This document shows, in pieces, positions 1 to 13,500 of a DNA stretch of 64,000 bases. The stretch's first letter is position 1, and each line of letters opens with the position of its first letter. A program made the translations under genes and the position numbers. The stretch is from NCBI GenBank assembly GCA_947179485.1, contig OX359249.1, forward strand, positions 4,526,001 to 4,590,000, read 5' to 3'. The notes under the pieces were generated by a model. The model was not told the origin of the DNA, made no database searches, and was given only the letters and a program-made list of their open reading frames with translations. The stretch comes from Allacma fusca (lineage: Eukaryota > Arthropoda > Collembola > Symphypleona > Sminthuridae).

Positions 1-2505
1 AGTTCGAACAAAAACGACAGAGTCCACTTTGGAACTTCCAGGCCGAAAATTCGCGATATGGGTACATAACTAGAAGCACTAGGTGCCAGGGGTCACGATT
101 CTGTACTTGGATTGAAATTCCTTATTGAATTGTGGAAAGGGTAGTAGGAAACGTACTTGACCCTGTCAGTTCGAACAAAAACGACAGAGTCCACTTTGGA
201 ACTTCCAGGCCGAAAATTCTCGATATGGGTACATAACTAGAAGCACTAGGTGCCAGGGGTCACGATTCTGTACTTGGATTGAAATTCCTTATAGAATTCT
301 GGAAATGGTAGTAGGAAACGTACTTGACCCTGTTAGTTCGAACAAAAACGACAGAGTCCACTTTGGAACTTTCAGGCCGAAAATTCTCGATATGGGTACA
401 TAACTAGAAGCACTAGGTGCGAGGGATCACGATTCTGTACTTGGATTGAAATTCCTTATTGAATTGTGGAAATGGTAGTAGGAAACGTACTTGACCCTGT
501 CAGTTCGAACAAAAACGACAGAGTCCACTTTGGAACTTCCAGGCCGAAATTTCGCGATATGGGTACATAACTAGAAGCACTCGGTGCGAGGGGTCACGAT
601 TCTGTACTTAGATTGAAATTCCTTATTGAATTGTGGAAATGGTAGTAGGAAACGTACTTGACCCTGTCAGTTCGAACAAAAACGACAGAGTCCACTTTGG
701 AACTTCCAGGCCGAAAATTCTCGATATGTGTACATAACTAGAAGCACTAGGTGCGAGGGGTCACGATTTTGTACTTGGATTGAAATTCCTTATTGAATTG
801 TGGAAAGGGTAGTAGGAAACGTACTTGACCCTGTCAGTTCGAACAAAAACGACAGAGTCCACTTTGGAACTTCCAGGCCGAAAATTCTCGATATGGGTAC
901 ATAACTAGAAGCACTAGGTGCCAGGGGTCACGATTCTGTACTTGGATTGAAATTCCTTATAGAATTCTGGAAATGGTAGTAGGAAACGTACTTGACCCTG
1001 TTAGTTCGAACAAAAACGACAGAGTCCACTTTGGAACTTCCAGGCCGAAAATTCTCGATATGGGTACATAACTAGAAGCACTAGGTGCGAGGGATCACGA
1101 TTCTGTACTTGGATTGAAATTCCTTATTGAATTGTGGAAATGGTAGTAGGAAACGTACTTGACCCTGTCAGTTCGAACAAAAACGACAGAGTCCACTTTG
1201 GAACTTCCAGGCCAAAATTTCGCGATATGGGTACATAACTAGAAGCACTCGGTGCGAGGGGTCACGATTCTGTACTTAGATTGTAATTCCTTATTGAATT
1301 GTGGAAATGGTAGTAGGAAACGTACTTGACCCTGTCAGTTCGAACAAAAACGACAGAGTCCACTTTGGAACTTCCAGGCCGAAAATTCTCGATATGTGTA
1401 CATAACTAGAAGCACTAGGTGCGAGGGGTCACGATTTTGTACTTGGATTGAAATTCCTTATTGAATTGTGGAAAGGGTAGTAGGAAACGTACTTGACCCT
1501 GTCAGTTCGAACAAAAACGACAGAGTCCACTTTGGAACTTCCAGGCCGAAAATTCTCGATATGGGTACATAACTAGAAGAACTAGGTGCGAGGGGTCACG
1601 ATTCTGTACTTGGGTTGAAATTACTTATTGAATTGTGGAAATGGTAGTAGGAAACGTACTTGACCCTGTCAGTTCGAACAAAAACGACAGAGTCCACTTT
1701 GGAACTTCCAGGCCGAAAATTCGCGATATGGGTACATAACTAGAAGCACTAGGTGCCAGGGGTCACGATTCTGTACTTGGATTGAAATTCCTTATTGAAT
1801 TGTGGAAAGGGTAGTAGGAAACGTACTTGACCCTGTCAGTTCGAACAAAAACGACAGAGTCCACTTTGGAACTTCCAGGCCGAAAATTCTCGATATGGGT
1901 ACATAACTAGAAGCACTAGGTGCCAGGGGTCACGATTCTGTACTTGGATTGAAATTCCTTATAGAATTCTGGAAATGGTAGTAGGAAACGTACTTGACCC
2001 TGTTAGTTCGAACAAAAACGACAGAGTCCACTTTGGAACTTCCAGGCCGAAAATTCTCGATATGGGTACATAACTAGAAGCACTAGGTGCGAGGGATCAC
2101 GATTCTGTACTTGGATTGAAATTCCTTATTGAATTGTGGAAATGGTAGTAGGAAACGTACTTGACCCTGTCAGTTCGAACAAAAACGACAGAGTCCACTT
2201 TGGAACTTCCAGGCCGAAATTTCGCGATATGGGTACATAACTAGAAGCACTCGGTGCGAGGGGTCACGATTCTGTACTTAGATTGAAATTCCTTATTGAA
2301 TTGTGGAAATGGTAGTAGGAAACGTACTTGACCCTGTCAGTTCGAACAAAAACGACAGAGTCCACTTTGGAACTTCCAGGCCGAAAATTCTCGATATGTG
2401 TACATAACTAGAAGCACTAGGTGCGAGGGGTCACGATTTTGTACTTGGATTGAAATTCCTTATTGAATTGTGGAAAGGGTAGTAGGAAACGTACTTGACC
2501 CTGTC
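1..2505 (+). repeat. 10-mer higher-order repeat, cut by the left edge
   Basis: Monomers at 1-835 reappear in the same order at 1671-2505, an offset of 10 x 167 bp. The five-monomer signature is: TTCGCG with GCCAGG; TTATAGAATTCTGG ending GTT; GAGGGATCAC; CACTCGGTG; and ATGTGTAC with GATTTTGTAC. One difference was seen between copies (CTTTCAGG against CTTCCAGG near 370 and 2040). The monomer following the signature differs between copies, so homology stops at 2506. The true HOR may start left of the window. Confidence 0.85.
168..1503 (+). repeat. nested 4-mer tandem duplication (2 x 668 bp)
   Basis: The four monomers at 168-835 are repeated at 836-1503 in the same order, with the same markers: the AGAATTCT variant, GAGGGATCAC, CACTCGGTG and ATGTGTAC. 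The CTTTCAGG change in the first copy and a few single-base changes in the second are the differences noted. The duplication lies inside the 10-mer HOR. The same four-monomer block also recurs near 5012 and 15366, and in part near 10523. Confidence 0.85.
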
Positions 2506-3173
2506 AGTTCGAACAAAAACGACAGAGTCCACTTTGGAACTTCCAGGCCGAAAATTCGCGATATGGGTACATAACTAGACGCACTATGTGCCAGGGGTCA
2601 CGATTCTGTACTTGGATTGAAATTCCTTATTGAATTGTGGAAATGGTAGTAGGAAACGTACTTGACCCTTTCAGTTCGAACAAAAACGACAGAGTCCACT
2701 TTTGAACGTCCAGGCCGAAATTTCACGATATAGGTACACAACTAGAAGCACTAGGTGCGAGGGGTCACGATTCTGTACTTGGATTGAAATTCCGTATTGA
2801 ATTGTGGAAATGGTAGTAGGAAACGTACTTGACCCTGTCAGTTTGAAAAAAAACGACAGAGTCCACTTTGGAACTTCCAGGCCGAAAATTCTCGATATGG
2901 GTACATAACTAGAAGCACTAGGTGCGAGGGGTCACGATTCTGTACTTGGATTGAAATTCCTTATTGAATTGTGGAAAGGGTAGTAGGAAACGTACTTGAC
3001 CCTGTCAGTTCGAACAAAAACGACAGAGTCCACTTTGGAACTTCCAGGCCGAAATTTCACGATATGGGTACATAACTAGAAGCACTAGGTGCGAGGGGTC
3101 ACGATTCTGTACTTGGATTGAAATTCCTTATTGAATTGTGGAAATGGTAGTAGGAAACGTACTTGACCCTATC

Positions 3174-3341
3174 AGTTCGAACAAAAACGACAAAATCCAC
3201 TTTGGAACTTCCAGGTCGAAATTTCACGATATGGGTACATAACTAGAAGCACTAGGTGCCAGGGGTCACGATTCTGTACTTGGATTAAAATTCCTTATTG
3301 AATTGTGGAAATGGTAGTAGGAAACGTACATTGACCCTGTC
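3174..3341 (+). repeat. 168-bp monomer with a private 1-bp insertion
   Basis: An extra A at 3330 (CGTACATTGACC instead of CGTACTTGACC with normal spacing) makes this unit 168 bp. It is the only insertion found and the only length change not shared with another monomer. It is therefore either the youngest indel in the window or an assembly or base-call error. Related copies near 6348 and 7016 lack it. Confidence 0.85.
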
Positions 3342-6013
3342 AGTTCGAACAAAAACGACAGAGTCCACTTTGGAACTTCCAGGCCGAAATTTCACGATAT
3401 GGGTACATAACTAGAAGCACTAGGTGCGAGGGGTCACGATTCTGTACTTGGATTGAAATTCCTTATTGAATTGTGGAAATGGTAGTAGGAAACGTACTTG
3501 ACCCTGTCAGTTCGAACAAAAACGACAGAGTCCACTTTGGAACTTCCAGGCCGAAAATTCTCGATATGGGTACATAACTAGAAGCACTAGGTGCGAGGGG
3601 TCACGATTCTGTACTTGGATTGAAATTCCTTATTGAATTGTGGAAAGGGTAGTAGGAAACGTACTTGACCCTGTCAGTTCGAACAAAAACGACAGAGTCC
3701 ACTTTGGAACTTCCAGGCCGAAATTTCACGATATGGGTACATAACTAGAAGCACTAGGTGCGAAGGGTCACGATTCTGTACTTGGATTGAAATTCCTTAT
3801 TGAATTGTGGAAATGGTAGTAGGAAACGTACTTGACCCTGTCAGTTCGAACAAAAACGACAGAGTCCACTTTGGAACTTCCAGGCCGAAAATTCTCGATA
3901 TGGGTACATAACTAGAAGAACTAGGTGCGAGGGGTCACGATTCTGTACTTGGATTGAAATTCCTTATTGAATTGTGGAAATGGTAGTAGGAAACGTACTT
4001 GACCCTGTCAGTTCGAACAAAAACGACAGAGTCCACTTTGGAACTTCCAGGCCGAAAATTCTCGATATGGGTACATAACTAGAAGCACTAGGTGCGAGGG
4101 GTCACGATTCTATACTTGGATTGAAATTCCTTATTGAATTGTGGAAAGGGTAGTAGGAAACGTACTTGACCCTGTCAGTTCGAACAAAAACGACAGAGTC
4201 CACTTTGGAACTTCCAGGCCGAAATTTCACGATATGGGTACATAACTAGAAGCACTAGGTGCGAAGGGTCACGATTCTGTACTTGGATTGAAATTCCTTA
4301 TTGAATTGTGGAAATGGTAGTAGGAAACGTACTTGACCCTTTCAGTTCGAACAAAAACGACAGAGTCCACTTTTGAACGTCCAGGCCGAAATTTCACGAT
4401 ATAGGTACACAACTAGAAGCACTAGGTGCGAGGGGTCACGATTCTGTACTTGGATTGAAATTCCGTATTGAATTGTGGAAATGGTAGTAGGAAACGTACT
4501 TGACCCTGTCAGTTTGAAAAAAAACGACAGAGTCCACTTTGGAACTTCCAGGCCGAAAATTCTCGATATGGGTACATAACTAGAAGCACTAGGTGCGAGG
4601 GGTCACGATTCTGTACTTGGATTGAAATTCCTTATTGAATTGTGGAAAGGGTAGTAGGAAACGTACTTGACCCTGTCAGTTCGAACAAAAACGACAGAGT
4701 CCACTTTGGAACTTCCAGGCCGAAATTTCACGATATGGGTACATAACTAGAAGCACTAGGTGCGAAGGGTCACGATTCTGTACTTGGATTGAAATTCCTT
4801 ATTGAATTGTGGAAATGGTAGTAGGAAACGTACTTGACCCTGTCAGTTCGAACAAAAACGACAGAGTCCACTTTGGAACTTCCAGGCCGAAAATTCTCGA
4901 TATGGGTACATAACTAGAAGAACTAGGTTCGAGGGGTCACGATTCTGTACTTGGGTTGAAATTACTTATTGAATTGTGGAAATGGTAGTAGGAAACGTAC
5001 TTGACCCTGTCAGTTCGAACAAAAACGACAGAGTCCACTTTGGAACTTCCAGGCCGAAAATTCTCGATATGGGTACATAACTAGAAGCACTAGGTGCCAG
5101 GGGTCACGATTCTGTACTTGGATTGAAATTCCTTATAGAATTCTGGAAATGGTAGTAGGAAACGTACTTGACCCTGTTAGTTCGAACAAAAACGACAGAG
5201 TCCACTTTGGAACTTCCAGGCCGAAAATTCTCGATATGGGTACATAACTAGAAGCACTAGGTGCGAGGGATCACGATTCTGTACTTGGATTGAAATTCCT
5301 TATTGAATTGTGGAAATGGTAGTAGGAAACGTACTTGACCCTGTCAGTTCGAACAAAAACGACAGAGTCCACTTTGGAACTTCCAGGCCGAAATTTCGCG
5401 ATATGGGTACATAACTAGAAGCACTCGGTGAGAGGGGTCACGATTCTGTACTTAGATTGAAATTCCTTATTGAATTGTGGAAATGGTAGTAGGAAACGTA
5501 CTTGACCCTGTCAGTTCGAACAAAAACGACAGAGTCCACTTTGGAACTTCCAGGCCGAAAATTCTCGATATGTGTACATAACTAGAAGCACTAGGTGCGA
5601 GGGGTCACGATTTTGTACTTGGATTGAAATTCCTTATTGAATTGTGGAAAGGGTAGTAGGAAACGTACTTGACCCTGTTAGTTCGAACAAAAACGACAGA
5701 GTCCACTTTGGAACTTCCAGGCCGAAAATTCTCGATATGGGTACATAACTAGAAGCACTAGGTGCGAGGGATCACGATTCTGTACTTGGATTGAAATTCC
5801 TTATTGAATTGTGGAAATGGTAGTAGGAAACGTACTTGACCCTGTCAGTTCGAACAAAAACGACAGAGTCCACTTTGGAACTTCCAGGCCGAAAATTCTC
5901 GATATGGGTACATAACTAGAAGCACTAGGTGCGAGGGGTCACGATTCTGTACTTGGATTGAAATTCCTTATTGAATTGTGGAAAGGGTAGTAGGAAACGT
6001 ACTTGACCCTGTC

Positions 6014-7349
6014 AGTTCGAACAAAAACGACAGAGTCCACTTTGGAACTTCCAGGCCGAAATTTCACGATATGGGTACATAACTAGAAGCACTAGGTGCG
6101 AGGGGTCACGATTCTGTACTTGGATTGAAATTCCTTATTGAATTGTGGAAATGGTAGTAGGAAACGTACTTGACCCTATCAGTTCGAACAAAAACGACAA
6201 AATCCACTTTGGAACTTCCAGGCCGAAATTTCACGATATGGGTACATAACTAGAAGCACTAGGTGCCAGGGGTCACGATTCTGTACTTGGATTAAAATTC
6301 CTTATTGAATTGTGGAAATGGTAGTAGGAAACGTACTTGACCCTGTCAGTTCGAACAAAAACGACAGAGTCCACTTTGGAACTTCCAGGCCGAAATTTCA
6401 CGATATGGGTACATAACTAGAAGCACTAGGTGCGAGGGGTCACGATTCTGTACTTGGATTGAAATTCCTTATTGAATTGTGGAAATGGTAGTAGGAAACG
6501 TACTTGACCCTGTCAGTTCGAACAAAAACGACAGAGTCCACTTTGGAACTTCCAGGCCGAAAATTCTCGATATGGGTACATAACTAGAAGCACTAGGTGC
6601 GAGGGGTCACGATTCTGTACTTGGATTGAAATTCCTTATTGAATTGTGGAAAGGGTAGTAGGAAACGTACTTGACCCTGTCAGTTCGAACAAAAACGACA
6701 GAGTCCACTTTGGAACTTCCAGGCCGAAATTTCACGATATGGGTACATAACTAGAAGCACTAGGTGCGAGGGGTCACGATTCTGTACTTGGATTGAAATT
6801 CCTTATTGAATTGTGGAAATGGTAGTAGGAAACGTACTTGACCCTATCAGTTCGAACAAAAACGACAAAATCCACTTTGGAACTTCCAGGCCGAAATTTC
6901 ACGATATGGGTACATAACTAGAAGCACTAGGTGCCAGGGGTCACGATTCTGTACTTGGATTAAAATTCCTTATTGAATTGTGGAAATGGTAGTAGGAAAC
7001 GTACTTGACCCTGTCAGTTCGAACAAAAACGACAGAGTCCACTTTGGAACTTCCAGGCCGAAATTTCACGATATGGGTACATAACTAGAAGCACTAGGTG
7101 CGAGGGGTCACGATTCTGTACTTGGATTGAAATTCCTTATTGAATTGTGGAAATGGTAGTAGGAAACGTACTTGACCCTGTCAGTTCGAACAAAAACGAC
7201 AGAGTCCACTTTGGAACTTCCAGGCCGAAAATTCTCGATATGGGTACATAACTAGAAGCACTAGGTGCGAGGGGTCACGATTCTGTACTTGGATTGAAAT
7301 TCCTTATTGAATTGTGGAAAGGGTAGTAGGAAACGTACTTGACCCTGTC
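6014..7349 (+). repeat. 4-mer tandem duplication (2 x 668 bp)
   Basis: Monomers at 6014, 6181, 6348 and 6515 are repeated at 6682, 6849, 7016 and 7183. Shared markers are CTATCAG at the end of the first monomer, GACAAAATCC in the second and GGATTAAAATT further on. The second copy then continues into the regular 14-mer series, so the extra 4-mer is an expansion inside that HOR. Confidence 0.8.
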
Positions 7350-10300
7350 AGTTCGAACAAAAACGACAGAGTCCACTTTGGAACTTCCAGGCCGAAATTT
7401 CACGATATGGGTACATAACTAGAAGCACTAGGTGCGAAGGGTCACGATTCTGTACTTGGATTGAAATTCCTTATTGAATTGTGGAAATGGTAGTAGGAAA
7501 CGTACTTGACCCTGTCAGGTCGAACAAAAACGACAGAGTCCACTTTGGAACTTCCAGGCCGAAAATTCTCGATATGGGTACATAACTAGAAGAACTAGGT
7601 GCGAGGGGTCACGATTCTGTACTTGGATTGAAATCCCTTATTGAATTGTGGAAATGGTAGTAGGAAACGTACTTGACCCTGTCAGTTCGAACAAAAACGA
7701 CAGAGTCCACTTTGGAACTTCCAGGCCGAAAATTCTCGATATGGGTACATAACTAGAAGCACTAGGTGCGAGGGGTCACGATTCTATACTTGGATTGAAA
7801 TTCCTTATTGAATTGTGGAAAGGGTAGTAGGAAACGTACTTGACCCTGTCAGTTCGAACAAAAACGACAGAGTCCACTTTGGAACTTCCAGGCCGAAATT
7901 TCACGATATGGGTACATAACTAGAAGCACTAGGTGCGAAGGGTCACGATTCTGTACTTGGATTGAAATTCCTTATTGAATTGTGGAAATGGTAGTAGGAA
8001 ACGTACTTGACCCTGTCAGTTCGAACAAAAACGACAGAGTCCACTTTGGAACTTCCAGGCCGAAAATTCTCGATATGGGTACATAACTAGAAGAACTAGG
8101 TTCGAGGGGTCACGATTCTGTACTTGGGTTGAAATTACTTATTGAATTGTGGAAATGGTAGTAGGAAACGTACTTGACCCTGTCAGTTCGAACAAAAACG
8201 ACAGAGTCCACTTTGGAACTTCCAGGCCGAAAATTCTCGATATGGGTACATAACTAGAAGCACTAGGTGCCAGGGGTCACGATTCTGTACTTGGATTGAA
8301 ATTCCTTATAGAATTCTGGAAATAGTAGTAGGAAACGTACTTGACCCTGTTAGTTCGAACAAAAACGACAGAGTCCACTTTGGAACTTCCAGGCCGAAAA
8401 TTCTCGATATGTGTACATAACTAGAAGCACTAGGTGCGAGGGGTCACGATTTTGTACTTGGATTGAAATTCCTTATTGAATTGTGGAAAGGGTAGTAGGA
8501 AACGTACTTGACCCTGTCAGTTCGAACAAAAACGACAGAGTCCACTTTGGAACTTCCAGGCCGAAAATTCGCGATATGGGTACATAACTAGACGCACTAT
8601 GTGCCAGGGGTCACGATTCTGTACTTGGATTGAAATTCCTTATTGAATTGTGGAAATGGTAGTAGGAAACGTACTTGACCCTTTCAGTTCGAACAAAAAC
8701 GACAGAGTCCACTTTTGAACGTCCAGGCCGAAATTTCACGATATAGGTACACAACTAGAAGCACTAGGTGCGAGGGGTCACGATTCTGTACTTGGATTGA
8801 AATTCCGTATTGAATTGTGGAAATGGTAGTAGGAAACGTACTTGACCCTGTCAGTTTGAAAAAAAACGACAGAGTCCACTTTGGAACTTCCAGGCCGAAA
8901 ATTCTCGATATGGGTACATAACTAGAAGCACTAGGTGCGAGGGGTCACGATTCTGTACTTGGATTGAAATTCCTTATTGAATTGTGGAAAGGGTAGTAGG
9001 AAACGTACTTGACCCTGTCAGTTCGAACAAAAACGACAGAGTCCACTTTGGAACTTCCAGGCCGAAATTTCACGATATGGGTACATAACTAGAAGCACTA
9101 GGTGCGAGGGGTCACGATTCTGTACTTGGATTGAAATTCCTTATTGAATTGTGGAAATGGTAGTAGGAAACGTACTTGACCCTATCAGTTCGAACAAAAA
9201 CGACAAAATCCACTTTGGAACTTCCAGGCCGAAATTTCACGATATGGGTACATAACTAGAAGCACTAGGTGCCAGGGGTCACGATTCTGTACTTGGATTA
9301 AAATTCCTTATTGAATTGTGGAAATGGTAGTAGGAAACGTACTTGACCCTGTCAGTTCGAACAAAAACGACAGAGTCCACTTTGGAACTTCCAGGCCGAA
9401 ATTTCACGATATGGGTACATAACTAGAAGCACTAGGTGCGAGGGGTCACGATTCTGTACTTGGATTGAAATTCCTTATTGAATTGTGGAAATGGTAGTAG
9501 GAAACGTACTTGACCCTGTCAGTTCGAACAAAAACGACAGAGTCCACTTTGGAACTTCCAGGCCGAAAATTCTCGATATGGGTACATAACTAGAAGCACT
9601 AGGTGCGAGGGGTCACGATTCTGTACTTGGATTGAAATTCCTTATTGAATTGTGGAAAGGGTAGTAGGAAACGTACTTGACCCTGTCAGTTCGAACAAAA
9701 ACGACAGAGTCCACTTTGGAACTTCCAGGCCGAAATTTCACGATATGGGTACATAACTAGAAGCACTAGGTGCGAAGGGTCACGATTCTGTACTTGGATT
9801 GAAATTCCTTATTGAATTGTGGAAATGGTAGTAGGAAACGTACTTGACCCTGTCAGTTCGAACAAAAACGACAGAGTCCACTTTGGAACTTCCAGGCCGA
9901 AAATTCTCGATATGGGTACATAACTAGAAGAACTAGGTGCGAGGGGTCACGATTCTGTACTTGGATTGAAATCCCTTATTGAATTGTGGAAATGGTAGTA
10001 GGAAACGTACTTGACCCTGTCAGTTCGAACAAAAACGACAGAGTCCACTTTGGAACTTCCAGGCCGAAAATTCTCGATATGGGTACATAACTAGAAGCAC
10101 TAGGTGCGAGGGGTCACGATTCTATACTTGGATTGAAATTCCTTATTGAATTGTGGAAAGGGTAGTAGGAAACGTACTTGACCCTGTCAGTTCGAACAAA
10201 AACGACAGAGTCCACTTTGGAACTTCCAGGCCGAAAATTCTCGATATGGGTACATAACTAGAAGAACTAGGTTCGAGGGGTCACGATTCTGTACTTGGGT

Positions 10301-10355
10301 TGAAATTACTTATTGAATTGTGGAAATGGTAGTAGGAAACGTACTTGACCCTGTC

Positions 10356-10522
10356 AGTTCGAACAAAAACGACAGAGTCCACTTTGGAACTTCCAGGCCG
10401 AAAATTCTCGATATGTGTACATAACTAGAAGCACTAGGTGCCAGGGGTCACGATTCTGTACTTGGATTGAAATTCCTTATAGAATTCTGGAAATGGTAGT
10501 AGGAAACGTACTTGACCCTGTT
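10356..10522 (+). repeat. mosaic monomer: ATGTGTAC 5' part, AGAATTCT 3' part
   Basis: ATGTGTAC is otherwise typical of a monomer with GCGAGG and GATTTTGTAC. The GCCAGG, TTATAGAATTCTGG and GTTAG combination is typical of another type. Here the first part of one type joins the second part of the other. A crossover or conversion between monomers explains it, but an independent G-to-T change would look the same. The neighbouring 29-unit correspondence also slips by one monomer just upstream, at about 10187. Confidence 0.55.
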
Positions 10523-13500
10523 AGTTCGAACAAAAACGACAGAGTCCACTTTGGAACTTCCAGGCCGAAAATTCTCGATATGGGTACATAACTAGAAGCA
10601 CTAGGTGCGAGGGATCACGATTCTGTACTTGGATTGAAATTCCTTATTGAATTGTGGAAATGGTAGTAGGAAACGTACTTGACCCTGTCAGTTCGAACAA
10701 AAACGACAGAGTCCACTTTGGAACTTCCAGGCCGAAATTTCGCGATATGGGTACATAACTAGAAGCACTCGGTGCGAGGGGTCACGATTCTGTACTTAGA
10801 TTGAAATTCCTTATTGAATTGTGGAAATGGTAGTAGGAAACGTACTTGACCCTGTCAGTTCGAACAAAAACGACAGAGTCCACTTTGGAACTTCCAGGCC
10901 GAAAATTCTCGATATGTGTACATAACTAGAAGCACTAGGTGCGAGGGGTCACGATTTTGTACTTGGATTGAAATTCCTTATTGAATTGTGGAAAGGGTAG
11001 TAGGAAACGTACTTGACCCTGTCAGTTCGAACAAAAACGACAGAGTCCACTTTGGAACTTCCAGGCCGAAAATTCGCGATATGGGTACATAACTAGACGC
11101 ACTATGTGCCAGGGGTCACGATTCTGTACTTGGATTGAAATTCCTTATTGAATTGTGGAAATGGTAGTAGGAAACGTACTTGACCCTTTCAGTTCGAACA
11201 AAAACGACAGAGTCCACTTTTGAACGTCCAGGCCGAAATTTCACGATATAGGTACACAACTAGAAGCACTAGGTGCGAGGGGTCACGATTCTGTACTTGG
11301 ATTGAAATTCCGTATTGAATTGTGGAAATGGTAGTAGGAAACGTACTTGACCCTGTCAGTTTGAAAAAAAACGACAGAGTCCACTTTGGAACTTCCAGGC
11401 CGAAAATTCTCGATATGGGTACATAACTAGAAGCACTAGGTGCGAGGGGTCACGATTCTGTACTTGGATTGAAATTCCTTATTGAATTGTGGAAAGGGTA
11501 GTAGGAAACGTACTTGACCCTGTCAGTTCGAACAAAAACGACAGAGTCCACTTTGGAACTTCCAGGCCGAAATTTCACGATATGGGTACATAACTAGAAG
11601 CACTAGGTGCGAGGGGTCACGATTCTGTACTTGGATTGAAATTCCTTATTGAATTGTGGAAATGGTAGTAGGAAACGTACTTGACCCTATCAGTTCGAAC
11701 AAAAACGACAAAATCCACTTTGGAACTTCCAGGCCGAAATTTCACGATATGGGTACATAACTAGAAGCACTAGGTGCCAGGGGTCACGATTCTGTACTTG
11801 GATTAAAATTCCTTATTGAATTGTGGAAATGGTAGTAGGAAACGTACTTGACCCTGTCAGTTCGAACAAAAACGACAGAGTCCACTTTGGAACTTCCAGG
11901 CCGAAATTTCACGATATGGGTACATAACTAGAAGCACTAGGTGCGAGGGGTCACGATTCTGTACTTGGATTGAAATTCCTTATTGAATTGTGGAAATGGT
12001 AGTAGGAAACGTACTTGACCCTGTCAGTTCGAACAAAAACGACAGAGTCCACTTTGGAACTTCCAGGCCGAAAATTCTCGATATGGGTACATAACTAGAA
12101 GCACTAGGTGCGAGGGGTCACGATTCTGTACTTGGATTGAAATTCCTTATTGAATTGTGGAAAGGGTAGTAGGAAACGTACTTGACCCTGTCAGTTCGAA
12201 CAAAAACGACAGAGTCCACTTTGGAACTTCCAGGCCGAAATTTCACGATATGGGTACATAACTAGAAGCACTAGGTGCGAAGGGTCACGATTCTGTACTT
12301 GGATTGAAATTCCTTATTGAATTGTGGAAATGGTAGTAGGAAACGTACTTGACCCTGTCAGTTCGAACAAAAACGACAGAGTCCACTTTGGAACTTCCAG
12401 GCCGAAAATTCTCGATATGGGTACATAACTAGAAGAACTAGGTGCGAGGGGTCACGATTCTGTACTTGGATTGAAATTCCTTATTGAATTGTGGAAAGGG
12501 TAGTAGGAAACGTACTTGACCCTGTCAGTTCGAACAAAAACGACAGAGTCCACTTTGGAACTTTCAGGCCGAAAATTCTCGATATGGGTACATAACTAGA
12601 AGCACTAGGTGCGAGGGGTCACGATTCTATACTTGGATTGAAATTCCTTATTGAATTGTGGAAAGGGTAGTAGGAAACGTACTTGACCCTGTCAGTTCGA
12701 ACAAAAACGACAGAGTCCACTTTGGAACTTCCAGGCCGAAATTTCACGATATGGGTACATAACTAGAAGCACTAGGTGCGAAGGGTCACGATTCTGTACT
12801 TGGATTGAAATTCCTTATTGAATTGTGGAAATGGTAGTAGGAAACGTACTTGACCCTGTCAGTTCGAACAAAAACGACAGAGTCCACTTTGGAACTTCCA
12901 GGCCGAAAATTCTCGATATGGGTACATAACTAGAAGAACTAGGTTCGAGGGGTCACGATTCTGTACTTGGGTTGAAATTACTTATTGAATTGTGGAAATG
13001 GTAGTAGGAAACGTACTTGACCCTGTCAGTTCGAACAAAAACGACAGAGTCCACTTTGGAACTTCCAGGCCGAAAATTCTCGATATGGGTACATAACTAG
13101 AAGCACTAGGTGCCAGGGGTCACGATTCTGTACTTGGATTGAAATTCCTTATAGAATTCTGGAAATGGTAGTAGGAAACGTACTTGACCCTGTTAGTTCG
13201 AACAAAAACGACAGAGTCCACTTTGGAACTTCCAGGCCGAAAATTCTCGATATGTGTACATAACTAGAAGCACTAGGTGCGAGGGGTCACGATTTTGTAC
13301 TTGGATTGAAATTCCTTATTGAATTGTGGAAAGGGTAGTAGGAAACGTACTTGACCCTGTCAGTTCGAACAAAAACGACAGAGTCCACTTTGGAACTTCC
13401 AGGCCGAAAATTCGCGATATGGGTACATAACTAGACGCACTATGTGCCAGGGGTCACGATTCTGTACTTGGATTGAAATTCCTTATTGAATTGTGGAAAT

